NCBI GenBank assembly: GCA_963752935.1
Contig: CAVWAL010000014.1
Span: 186,001 to 250,000 of the forward strand
DNA from: RI-153 sp963752935
GTDB taxonomy: Bacteria; Chloroflexota; Anaerolineae; Caldilineales; Caldilineaceae
Length of the DNA: 64,000 nt
Direction of reading: 5' to 3'
Positions 9,046 to 16,892 of this stretch are shown piece after piece. Position 1 is the first letter of the stretch, and each line of letters starts with the position of its first letter. The notes under the pieces were generated by a model, which was not told the DNA's origin, made no database searches, and saw nothing but the letters and a program-made list of their open reading frames with translations. A program made the translations under genes and the position numbers.

Positions 9046-10701
9046 TTACTGCACTACATCATCCAGCAACTCTCCATTGATATAGATGATCACCTCATCC
9101 ACTGTGAAGAATTGAAGTGCGGTCTGGCGCAGTTGCGCCTTGAAGCGTGGCGTGTCACAGACACCGCCCAGGCTGACGTCACCCGAAAGCTCGATGGTGG
9201 CGACGCCGTCGGTCAGGCTGATTTCGTCTATGCTTAGGTCCGAACGATAGAGGGCATTGTAAAGCGCGCCTTCACCGTAAAAGCGGTCATCGATGGCGAG
9301 CAGTTGTTGGATGGCGGCGCGCAGCACACCCAACGTCGGCTCGATTTCTATCTGCACCGGTACCACGCTGTCGCCGCAGCCAACCTGCATGCCGGTGCTT
9401 CCGTTGTCTTCCAGGGCGATGAGATAGATATTGGTGCTGGTGAAGAGATCGGGATTCTCTTCGTCTTCCACCTCAGGGGTTACCAAAAATGGGTTAGAGA
9501 CGAATGAGTCTGCGGAATCGCTGGGTGCCAGCGCAATCGACCATTCCTCGCCGGCTTCGGCCAGTTCAGGAATGCGCACCGTCCGGTTGAGTTCGCCGTT
9601 GTCATTGGTTTCCCCGGCTGCGATGATGTCATAGCCTGTGCCGGTCGGCCCGGCGCCGATGTAGATGGTGCTGTTGGCGGGCAACCCTACGGCGCTCAAC
9701 TCCAGGGCGGTGCCGGGTGGGCCGGTGACAGGTGAGATCTGCACCGTCGAGGGAAGTTCGGTCTCGGTGACTGCTTGCGTCTCGGTGATGGATTCCGTCT
9801 CAGTGACTGCTTCGGTCTCGGTGATGGATTCCGTCTCAGTAACTGCTTGCGTCTGAGTGATAGATTCCGTCTGAGTGATGGGTTGCGTCTCAGTGGCCGG
9901 CTGCGCTTCCGCGGTCGGCTCTGGCTCAGGCGTCGGCTGCTGGTCTGGCGCAGCTTCATCGCCGCTGACGACAATGAACTCGCTCGATGTGTCGCGGGCT
10001 CCGTTTTCGACAGGCACATAGGCCAACACCGTATACCGTTGATTGGCCTGCGCATCTTCCGGCACGGTAAAGGTCATCGTTGCCGCGCCTTGGGCATCGG
10101 TTGTCACGCGTTCGCTGATCATCGGCTCCGCTTCTGCTTCACCGAGGCCAATCAGGATCTCCGTGTTGGTTGGGTAGCCCGATGCCGTCACCTGAATCTG
10201 TGATCCGGGTACACCCGCCTGTGGGGCAATCACCACGGACGGGTTGAGCGTGCGCCCGTTGAGCGGGATCAAAATCTGGTCGCCCACCTGGATCAGATTC
10301 GGATTTGTGATCTCTGGGTTCGCCGCCAAGATGGCCGCGACCGTCGTGTTGTACCGCAGGGCAAGCCTGCTCAGCCAATCCCCCGGTTGCACCGTGTAGA
10401 TGATGGGCGCATTGGGGTCTTCGGGTGGGATAGCGAGCACCCGCCCGATCTCCAGTTCTGTGGTTTCCGTGATACCGGGGTTCGCCGCCAGGAGTGCGTC
10501 GACGGTGGTATTGCAGCGTTCGGCGATTTCAATCAACGTATCCCCGGCGACCACGACTTCAGTGTCACCACAAGGGCTTTGGGCCAGGGTCGCCGCAGCC
10601 GGGCCGGTGAGTACAAGTCCAATGCCAACCATCAGCGCGGCACAAAGCGTGAGCAGGCTGATGGAGAGTCGGACTCTGCGATGCGTGTCATGAATGTTCA
10701 T
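9046..10701 (-). CDS. Secreted LysM + GerMN domain surface protein
   Basis: A 551-residue exported protein. A signal peptide (LLTLCAALMVGIGLVLTGPAAA) is followed by two LysM modules (about 47-92 and 98-145; VVAGDTLIEIAERCNTT and YTVQPGDWLSRLALRYNTT), which bind glycan strands of the wall. Next come an Ig-like region to about residue 245 and a Thr/Glu/Gln tract (about 250-315) built of TETESI/TETEAV units. A second Ig-like domain precedes a GerMN domain at about 430-551 (YGEGALYNALYRSDLS, ISLTDGVATIELSGDVS). GerMN domains occur in spore-germination and envelope lipoproteins of Firmicutes and in Chloroflexota and Actinobacteria. The start has a strong Shine-Dalgarno (GGGAGG five bases before ATG). 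The function is probably wall attachment; no enzymatic residues are recognised. Confidence 0.85.
   Translation of the reverse strand: MNIHDTHRRVRLSISLLTLCAALMVGIGLVLTGPAAATLAQSPCGDTEVVVAGDTLIEIAERCNTTVDALLAANPGITETTELEIGRVLAIPPEDPNAPIIYTVQPGDWLSRLALRYNTTVAAILAANPEITNPNLIQVGDQILIPLNGRTLNPSVVIAPQAGVPGSQIQVTASGYPTNTEILIGLGEAEAEPMISERVTTDAQGAATMTFTVPEDAQANQRYTVLAYVPVENGARDTSSEFIVVSGDEAAPDQQPTPEPEPTAEAQPATETQPITQTESITQTQAVTETESITETEAVTETESITETQAVTETELPSTVQISPVTGPPGTALELSAVGLPANSTIYIGAGPTGTGYDIIAAGETNDNGELNRTVRIPELAEAGEEWSIALAPSDSADSFVSNPFLVTPEVEDEENPDLFTSTNIYLIALEDNGSTGMQVGCGDSVVPVQIEIEPTLGVLRAAIQQLLAIDDRFYGEGALYNALYRSDLSIDEISLTDGVATIELSGDVSLGGVCDTPRFKAQLRQTALQFFTVDEVIIYINGELLDDVVQ
9765..9895 (-). 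repeat. In-frame coding repeat (TETESI/TETEAV)
   Basis: A run of 18-base units within the LysM/GerMN gene encodes (T-E/Q-T-E/Q-S/A-I/V) hexads, about seven copies. The unit length is a multiple of three, so copy-number change would lengthen the linker without breaking the frame. Confidence 0.7.
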
Positions 10702-10710
10702 GTGTCCTCC

Positions 10711-10738
10711 CTTTCAATGGATGTCTTTCAATGGATGT
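10711..10738. repeat. 14-base tandem duplication abutting a ribosome binding site
   Basis: Two exact copies of CTTTCAATGGATGT (plus strand) lie immediately upstream of the minus-strand LysM/GerMN start. The gene-proximal copy runs straight into the GGGAGG Shine-Dalgarno. Confidence 0.8.
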
Positions 10739-10781
10739 TCCCTTATGGGGTTGTTCTCTTCAACGTACGTACACAATGTGA

Positions 10782-11092
10782 CTAAGGGAAGGGGTTCAAT
10801 ACTCCAATATCTGCGGAGAGAGCACGCCCAGGTGCCGGGCGCCGGCCCAATCGTTGCCGAATGCAAACTGTCTCTTTGGCCGGCGCTCTGCACCTGACGC
10901 ATCGGTTTGAACCAGGCTTCTCCAAAGCGTACCCTTGTCGCCAGGCAGGTACAATAGGCCGCGGCACAGCCTGCAGATACATCAGGGGCACTGCGCAGTG
11001 TTCAAGAACGATCACCACGGCATCGCGAGCACCCATTTCATCGTACATCGTTAGCGCTTCGGCCAGGTCTCGGCGCGCTTCGTCCGTCTAGT
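10782..11092 (-). pseudogene. Decayed TPR-protein fragment
   Basis: On the minus strand an open stretch beginning near 11092 reads TDEARRDLAEALTMYDEMGARDAVVIVLEH. This resembles the end of a tetratricopeptide array such as those in large bacterial regulator/ATPase proteins (family pattern EAR..LAEAL.LF.E.G.R). It has no proper start codon context, and the rest (to 10782) looks like out-of-frame remains. No neighbouring gene continues it. I read it as a gene relic; a short novel gene starting at the ATG at 11048 is possible but less likely. Confidence 0.4.
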
Positions 11093-11264
11093 CGGCGCCG
11101 TGAACTGTACGGATGATTGTACGACTTGTGGGCGCGACTGTCTAGGAGCACTGACGACCGACCGATAGGGTTTCTTCGAAGTCGCAAAACAGTCAGTTCT
11201 CGGCTGCAAACCATCTGGTAATGTGAGGATGTGAGTGTGCCACTCTGCTTGAAGGGGTTGACGC

Positions 11265-11284
11265 ATTGACCTCAAGTGGTCAAT
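11265..11284. promoter_or_regulatory. Operator-like dyad ATTGACC-N6-GGTCAAT
   Basis: The arms are perfect 7-base inverted repeats separated by six bases, about 20 bases overall, a size typical of dimeric repressor sites. No regulator is assigned and no cognate promoter is obvious. Confidence 0.4.
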
Positions 11285-11419
11285 AGCCGGTGCGGGCTTG
11301 TTGAAAGCCTCTTTCTAGTTTCGGTGACAGGCCGCGGCTGATTTCAACCGCCCAACGTGTTGCATTGAACGCGGTATGCAAAAATTCACTGTGATGGGCG
11401 AAGCCCTCTCGTAACAGAT

Positions 11420-11452
11420 AGCCGGTGGATCCTGACGGATCTGCCGGCTTTT
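11420..11452 (+). terminator. Probable intrinsic terminator
   Basis: AGCCGG-TGGATCC pairs with GGATC-TGCCGGCT around TGAC and is followed by TTTT. The hairpin is interrupted by a mismatch or bulge. It would end plus-strand transcripts arriving from an unidentified upstream source. Confidence 0.4.
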
Positions 11453-11481
11453 CGCGTCGAGCGACGCCGGTCCAAAACTGT

Positions 11482-11487
11482 TATAAT
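11482..11487 (+). promoter_or_regulatory. Candidate -10 box (TATAAT)
   Basis: A perfect consensus -10 hexamer lies in otherwise GC-rich DNA, about 170 bases before the start of the mprF-remnant reading frame. No good TTGACA-like -35 is seen 16-18 bases upstream. Confidence 0.35.
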
Positions 11488-11657
11488 CGAGGTGAGGCAA
11501 CTCGCTGCGTCACATCCTTATTCTTTTGAGTAGGCAGTGGACTGCTTTCCAGAAATAACCTGTAGCCTGACGCCTCTCAGATGGATCTACTCTCAACCTC
11601 TGTTGTTGCCGTGGCTTGGGCAATTCGCGGCGCAACCATGAAGGGAAAACAGCGCCC

Positions 11658-11935
11658 ATGATCCGACGTTGGATGCTTCCTCTGCTGACCGCCGGTTTCG
11701 TCTGGCTGGTTGTGGGCCACCTGGCCGAAGCGGAGAAACTGGGCCGGGTACTGGCCAAAGGTCAGTGGCACTGGATTCTGGCTGCCATCATGCTCCAGGC
11801 CGCCTTTGCTACCGTTGGCGTGGCAAGCCGTCTGCGCGATCGGCAGGTCGACTTCGGTGTCCTCATCGCCGGTTACGCCATGATCACTATCGTGGCGTCA
11901 GCTTCTAGCTGTCACTGCTGGGCGGGTTCATCCTG
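11658..11935 (+). pseudogene. Eroded N-terminal (flippase-like) part of an mprF gene
   Basis: The frame reads MIRRWMLPLLTAGFVWLVVGHLAEAEKL then GQWHWILAAIMLQ, AFATVGVASRLRD and VLIAGYAMITIVA. These match scattered segments of the lysyl-phosphatidylglycerol flippase domain (UPF0104), but the blocks that normally separate them are missing, and the frame is lost just before a TAG at 11906. In the next frame LSLLGGFILMRR runs directly into the synthase gene at 11936. A normal flippase half is about 300 residues; fewer than 95 remain here. I read this as internal deletions plus a frameshift in a once-continuous mprF. Confidence 0.6.
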
Positions 11936-13687
11936 ATGCGTCGTCTCAAGATCTTCAACCTGTCGGAGAAGCAGACGGCGCGTCGTGCTGCGATCTATCT
12001 GGCTGCTCTGGCCACGGCGGCCATGGGGCTGATCAACGTGCTCTCGGCCGCTACGCCTTCCCTGCGCGACCGGGTTGCGATTCTGGCCCGGTTTTCACCT
12101 CTGGAAGTCCGGTTTGGCGGTCATCTCACGGCAGCCTTCGCCGGTTTCGCCTTGCTGTTGCTGGCCCGAGGGCTGTGGCGCCGGAAGCGGACCGCCTGGC
12201 TGTTGACCGAACTGGTGTTGTTCCTATCGGTCATGGCGCACATCGTCAAGGGGCTGGACTATGAGGAAGCTGTGTTGGCCTCTCTATTGGCCGTCTATCT
12301 CTGGCTGCAGCGCAACCGCTTTCACGCCCTCTCTGATACGCCGTCTTTGCGCCAGGGGCTGGTGACTCTGATCACCGCCTTGCTGTTCACCCTGGGTTAC
12401 GGCGTGATCGGTTTCTACTTGCTCGACCGCCACTTCAGCGTAAACTTTGCTTTGATCGATGCCGTCAAGCAGACGGGCATCATGTTTACCCAGTTCTACG
12501 ATCCCGGGTTACAGCCGATCACCGGCTTCGGCCGTTATTTCGCCTTCTCGATCTACGCCGTGGGCGTGGTGACCATCACCTATGGTCTCTGGCAGGTGTT
12601 GCGTCCCGTTCTCCTGCGTGGCCCTGCCGACCGGGCCCAGCGCCGGCGGGCGGCAGCCATCGTTGAGGCTCATGGGCGTTCGTCGCTGGCTCGCTTCGTC
12701 CTCTTCCCAGACAAGGCCTACTGGTTCAGTCCGGGCGGCTCGGTGGTGGCCTACGCGGCGCAGGGCCACATGGCCGTGGCGCTGGGCGATCCGATTGGCC
12801 CGCCCCACGATCTGCCGGCAGCCATCGCCGGCTTCGCTGACTTCTGCGCCCGTAACGATTGGAAGGCAGCCTTCTACCAGACTCTGCCCGATACGGTCGA
12901 CCAGTATCGGGCAGCCGGCTACGAGGTGCTCTGCATCGGCCACGAAGGTATCATCGATCTCAAGGCCTTCACACTGAGCGGCGGTGGCAATAAGACACTG
13001 CGTTCCACCATGAATCGCTTTGCCAAGAGCGGATTCCGGGCCCACGTCCACGAACCGCCCTTGCCTGAACCGCTTCTGGCATCGCTGCGCGTCGTCAGTG
13101 ACGAGTGGCTGACCACAGTGCACGGCAAAGAGAAGCGCTTCTCGCTCGGTTGGTTCGACGATGACTACATCCGTCATAGCTCGGTCCTGGCCGTCTACGG
13201 CGCCGATGACACGCTCTGGGCCTTCGCTAATTTTGTCCCTGAGTACCGGCTCAACGAAGTAACCGTCGACCTCATGCGCCACCGCAAAGAAATCGAGAAC
13301 GGCACCATGGACTTCCTCTTCGTCTCACTCTTCCAATGGGCGCAGAGCCAGGGCTATGACAGTTTCAACCTGGGGTTGAGCGCCCTGGCCGGGGTGGGCG
13401 AAGCGGCCGAGGATCCGGCGCCAGAGCGGGTGATCCACTACGCCTATGAACATGTGAACCAGTTCTACAATTTCAAGGGACTGCACGAATTCAAGGAAAA
13501 GTATCACCCTACCTGGTCGCCCCGCTATCTTGTCTTCCCCGGCTACGCCGATCTGCCGGCCGTGGGGTTCACCATGGAAAGTGCCAGCTCGGGTGCGGAC
13601 TTCCTGGCTGACTATACGGTCCAGGCCGTGGGATACGCGCGCAAGTGGCTGCACGGACGGTTCGAGAAGAAAGCGGACGCGGATTGA
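11936..13687 (+). CDS. mprF: MprF-type aminoacyl-phosphatidylglycerol synthase (DUF2156), flippase half lost
   Basis: A 583-residue protein. The first about 230 residues hold six or so transmembrane segments with the MprF-like order (AAIYLAALATAAMGLINVLSA, LAAFAGFALLLLARGLW, TLITALLFTLGYGVIGFYLLD). The C-terminal half is the cytoplasmic DUF2156 GNAT-like transferase, with MAVALGDPIGP, NDWKAAFYQ, GHEGIIDLKAFTLSGGGNKTLRSTMNR and EFKEKYHPTWSPRYLVFPG. Enzymes of this family move lysine or alanine from tRNA to phosphatidylglycerol and reduce surface charge. The start at 11936 has no clear ribosome site, and open frame continues upstream only to 11906. This supports descent from a longer two-domain gene whose flippase part (11658-11935) decayed. 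Stand-alone synthases are known, so it may still work. Confidence 0.85.
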   Translation: MRRLKIFNLSEKQTARRAAIYLAALATAAMGLINVLSAATPSLRDRVAILARFSPLEVRFGGHLTAAFAGFALLLLARGLWRRKRTAWLLTELVLFLSVMAHIVKGLDYEEAVLASLLAVYLWLQRNRFHALSDTPSLRQGLVTLITALLFTLGYGVIGFYLLDRHFSVNFALIDAVKQTGIMFTQFYDPGLQPITGFGRYFAFSIYAVGVVTITYGLWQVLRPVLLRGPADRAQRRRAAAIVEAHGRSSLARFVLFPDKAYWFSPGGSVVAYAAQGHMAVALGDPIGPPHDLPAAIAGFADFCARNDWKAAFYQTLPDTVDQYRAAGYEVLCIGHEGIIDLKAFTLSGGGNKTLRSTMNRFAKSGFRAHVHEPPLPEPLLASLRVVSDEWLTTVHGKEKRFSLGWFDDDYIRHSSVLAVYGADDTLWAFANFVPEYRLNEVTVDLMRHRKEIENGTMDFLFVSLFQWAQSQGYDSFNLGLSALAGVGEAAEDPAPERVIHYAYEHVNQFYNFKGLHEFKEKYHPTWSPRYLVFPGYADLPAVGFTMESASSGADFLADYTVQAVGYARKWLHGRFEKKADAD

Positions 13688-13779
13688 CAGGATGGACACG
13701 AATAGACACAGATGACCGGAGAATGGAACGATAATCGGCTGTGCCTGCACGTTTTCGTCACAATAAAGGAGACTGACCC

Positions 13780-14289
13780 ATGAAACTGACATTCCCTACT
13801 CCCTTCAACCACAGCCATCCGCCCATCGCCAACGTCAACCAACTCGACGAAGAGCAGATGACACGGGGGCAGCGGGCGGCGGACTGGATCGCGCGCTCGG
13901 TCGGCTCCTGGCGTTTCATCATCACTCAGTCGATCCTGCTCACCCTCTGGGCTATTCTCAACATAACGGCCTGGATCCAGCACTGGGATCCCTATCCGTT
14001 CATTCTCATGAATCTGTTGCTCTCGCTGCAGGCAGCTTACACCGCGCCGATGATCATGATGAGCCAGAACCGGCAGGCGGCCCGGGATCGGCTGGAGGCT
14101 CACAACGACTATCTGATTAACCTCAAGGCCGAAGCAGAGATCCGGGCTATCCTGAACCACCTGGTCGCTCAGGATCGAGCCCTAGAAATCATTGTAGAGG
14201 AGGAGGTGCGCGGCATCCGCGAGCATCTTGTGGCCCAGGATGGAACGCTAACGCAAATCGTCGATACACTGGAACGACTTGTGAGATAA
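13780..14289 (+). CDS. DUF1003 membrane protein
   Basis: A 169-residue protein with the DUF1003 pattern. An amphipathic start reads TRGQRAADWIARSVGSWRFIITQS, followed by two close transmembrane helices (ILLTLWAILNITAWI and PFILMNLLLSLQAAYTAPMIMMSQNRQAARDR), then a charged cytoplasmic helix (HNDYLINLKAEAEIRAILNHL). The function of the family is not established. The start is clear: AAAGGAG eight bases before ATG. It lies 92 bases after the mprF-type gene and is probably co-transcribed. Its stop is followed at once by the palindromic repeat array. Confidence 0.88.
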   Translation: MKLTFPTPFNHSHPPIANVNQLDEEQMTRGQRAADWIARSVGSWRFIITQSILLTLWAILNITAWIQHWDPYPFILMNLLLSLQAAYTAPMIMMSQNRQAARDRLEAHNDYLINLKAEAEIRAILNHLVAQDRALEIIVEEEVRGIREHLVAQDGTLTQIVDTLERLVR

Positions 14290-14300
14290 CAAATACATTG

Positions 14301-14895
14301 GCCCGATTGGTACGGGCACGAGGGGGATGGGGGCGACGTCTCGCCCATTGTCGCAGATCTCCGTCCCATCCCCCTCATGCCCCGACAACCGGCCGAATAT
14401 CACGAAGAAGCGTACGGGCACGAGGGGGATGGGGGCGACGTCTCGCCCATTGTCGCAGATCTCCGTCCCATCCCCCTCATGCCCCGACAACCGGCCGAAT
14501 ATCACGAAGAAGCGTACGGGCACGAGGGGGATGGGGGCGACGTCTCGCCCATCGTCGCAGATCTCCGTCCCATCCCCCTCATGCCCCGACAACCGGCCGA
14601 AAATCACGAAGAAGCGTACGGGCACGAGGGGGATGGGGGCGACGTCTCGCCCATTGTCGCAGATCTCCGTCCCATCCCCCTCATGCCCCGACAACCGGCC
14701 GAAAATCACGAAGAAGCGTACGGGCACGAGGGGGATGGGGGCGACGTCTCGCCCATCGTCGCAGATCTCCGTCCCATCCCCCTCATGCCCCGACAACCGG
14801 CCCAGTATCACGAAGAAGTATCCCGGCCGTAGAACCCAGATCGGCTGCTGTTTGCCAGGCCTGTGCCGACAAAGAACCCCTCCCCAGCCCTCCAC
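14301..14895. repeat. Dispersed palindromic element with five tandem 102-bp units (locus A)
   Basis: Units begin at 14311, 14413, 14515, 14617 and 14719, an exact 102-base period with only a few substitutions (cattg/catcg, gaata/gaaaa). Each unit is itself a palindrome: GGGCACGAGGGGGATGGG near its start pairs with CCCATCCCCCTCATGCCC near its end, with a smaller dyad GGGCGACGTCTCGCCC inside. The left boundary CCCGATTGGTACGGGCACGAG and the right flank (14803-14895) reappear in reverse orientation at 30550-30735, and the boundary again at 58100-58208. Because 102 is divisible by three, all frames stay open through the array; those reading frames are not genes. Confidence 0.92.
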
Positions 14896-15078
14896 CGCAG
14901 GCGGGGAGGGAGCTGTTGGCGCGTACAGGATGTGATGCCGGATTGGGGGCACTTTCACTGCCCTGTGTAAGCCAGATCCCTTGCGATGGCAGCAGAAATC
15001 GCTTACATTGAACGGAAGCCAGAAGCCCATTCCCCACTCAACTGCAAATTCGCCGATCAGGAGTTCGAGGATCCAACC
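14896..15078. other. Spacer containing a second motif shared with locus C
   Basis: GGAGCTGTTGGCGCGTACA-GG-TGTGATGC at 14910-14938 recurs almost unchanged at 58270-58300, so the dispersed element probably extends this far. The remainder carries only the leader of the halogenase-like gene. Confidence 0.55.
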
Positions 15079-16768
15079 ATGACCACCCCTTCCCATTACG
15101 ATATTGCCATCATCGGTTCGGGGATTACCGGCTCGACGCTGGCTGCCATCCTGGCGCGGCATGGGCTGCGCGTCATCGTCTTCGAGGCCGGGCAGCACCC
15201 TAAGTTTGCCATCGGCGAGTCCATGATTCTGGAGACCTCCGAGACGATGCGCGCCGTGGCTCATTTCTTCGATGTCCCTGAGTTGGCCTACTACAGTTCG
15301 GAAAATTACTTTGACTTCATCGGCACCTCGCATGGGGTCAAGCGCCATTTCAGCTATCTGCATCATACCGCAGGCGAAAAACAGCGCCTCGAGCGTAGCC
15401 TGCAGGCCGTCATCCCGAAAGAACCGCACGGGCACGAATTACACCTCTTCCGCCAGGACAGTGACGCCTACCTCACGGCGTTGGCCATTCGCTACGGCGC
15501 TCACATCTGGCAGACCACCCGCGTGCAGGACGTGCAGATGGACGATGCGCGCGTCACCATCACTACGCAGGATGGGCGCACGGTGACGGCGGACTTTATC
15601 GTCGACGCCGCCGGCTTTCGCTCGCCCCTTGCCGACAAGTTCGGGCTGCGCGAGTTTGACCTGCAGACGCACTCGCGCACCATCTTCTCCCACATGATCG
15701 ACGTGCCCTGCTTTCACGAGGTGGGCGGAACTCAGAAAGACTACGGTCTGCCCTTCCGCGTCTCCGAAGGCACGCTGCACCACGTCTTCGAGGGGGGCTG
15801 GCTCTGGGTGATCCCCTTCGACAATCACAAACGATCCACCAATCCGCTGTGCAGCGTCGGTCTGCAACTGGATCCACGCATCCACCCCGTCCGCGAGGAG
15901 CTGACGCCCGAGCAGGAGTTCTACAGCTTTATCGAGCAATTTCCCAGTATGGCGGCCCAGTTGAAGCAGGCCAAAGCCGTGCGCAATTGGACGCGCACCG
16001 GGCGCATCCAGATATTCGTCCACCCGGGTTGTGGGCGACCGCTTCGCCCTGCTGGGTCACGCCGCCGGCTTCATCGATCCGCTCTACTCCAAGGGGCTCT
16101 ACACCTCCTTCATGAGCGTGGGGCTGCTGGCCAATTTGCTTCTGGACGCCCACGCCGCACAGGACTACCGTGCTGAACGCTTCCGCCCGCTGGAGCAGAT
16201 GACGCTCTCGTTTGTGCGCTCGGCGGATCGGCTGACCGCCAACTCCTACAAATCGTGGGGCAACTACAAACTGTGGTCGGTCTACGCCGTGCTGTGGCTG
16301 TTGGGGGCGTACCTGGAACTGGTCAAGTTGATGAGCCTGCGCGGACAGGCGGCCGATCGCCATGCCTACTTTGAGGCTGCCCAACACTTGAAGCTGGTGG
16401 GCGGCGCTTTCCCTGAATTCGATGAACTGGCCGATCGCGTTGACCGCATCGTCGAAGCCGTGGATATCCACGACGAAGACGCCGTGGACGACGCCGTGGC
16501 CCGCATCCGAACGCTCTTCGAAGCCGTCGAGTGGATGCCGGATGCCTTCGCCCAGGTGCTCAAGGGCAAGAATCATCTGCCCGCCAATAAGTTTCGCGTC
16601 AGCCTCTTCGACCGCGAGGATGGCTTCCTCGGCCACGGCACATTCCGCCAACACTTCTTTGGTGACCGCAACATGGCCCAGGTGGCCAGACTCTTTGTCG
16701 TGGAGAAGGTAAAATACTCATCGTTGGGGTTGAAGGCGGCGCGCAAACTGGCCGAGATCCGCGAGTAG
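15079..16768 (+). pseudogene. FAD-dependent oxidoreductase / tryptophan-halogenase-like protein, one frameshift
   Basis: The ORF starting at 15079 (GAGG eight bases before ATG) gives an FAD-binding GxGxxG (DIAIIGSGITGSTLAAIL), a GESMI-type loop (KFAIGESMILETS) and further flavin-halogenase features (WLWVIPFDNH), up to ...RTGRIQ at 16011. The natural continuation YSSTRVVGDRFALLGHAAGFIDPLYSKGL lies in the +1 frame from 16013. Thus one extra base at about 16012 breaks the gene; the second half stays open to 16768 (ORF start at 16031). Repaired, the protein would be about 563 residues, with the typical VVGDRFALLGHAAGFIDP motif of flavin-dependent halogenases/geranylgeranyl-reductase-like enzymes. 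The lysine needed for halogenation was not identified, so 'FAD-dependent monooxygenase-like' is the safer name. It is either a real pseudogene or a sequencing error. Confidence 0.8.
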
Positions 16769-16793
16769 TGACAGCTTGTGATGGGCAGCAACA

Positions 16794-16823
16794 AACGGAG
16801 CGCACCGCCAGGTGCGCTCCGTT
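16794..16823. terminator. Intrinsic terminator-like hairpin, perfect 13-bp stem
   Basis: AACGGAGCGCACC (16794-16806) pairs perfectly with 16811-16823 across a GCCA loop. It sits between the convergent halogenase-like gene and the minus-strand gene at 16893, so it can serve both; the T-tract is short. Confidence 0.7.
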
Positions 16824-16892
16824 CTATCTGCAGGTTCGGCTCTTATCTCGGCTTAGAAGGTGACAACTGCCTTCACCTCTGTGCAAGGCAGG

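Larger units (their letters stand above)
11093..11657. other. Non-coding stretch with operator-like palindrome, hairpin and promoter-like site
   Basis: No coding region is supported here. It contains a perfect 7-base dyad (11265-11284), a hairpin followed by a T-run (11420-11452) and a TATAAT hexamer (11482-11487). Together these look like the end of one lost transcript and the start of the mprF-region transcript. Confidence 0.5.

Noticed and set aside
12509..13282. 257-codon minus-strand frame
   Set aside because: It is antisense to the MprF-type synthase, whose family motifs are clear on the plus strand.
14301..14820. CRISPR-like array
   Set aside because: The units are contiguous 102-bp repeats without unique spacers, and no cas genes are nearby.
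14248..15435. Long open frames on both strands (up to 395 codons) with 34-residue repeats
   Set aside because: They are created by the 102-bp palindromic array, whose period is divisible by three. They lack ribosome sites and run over the DUF1003 and flavoprotein genes.
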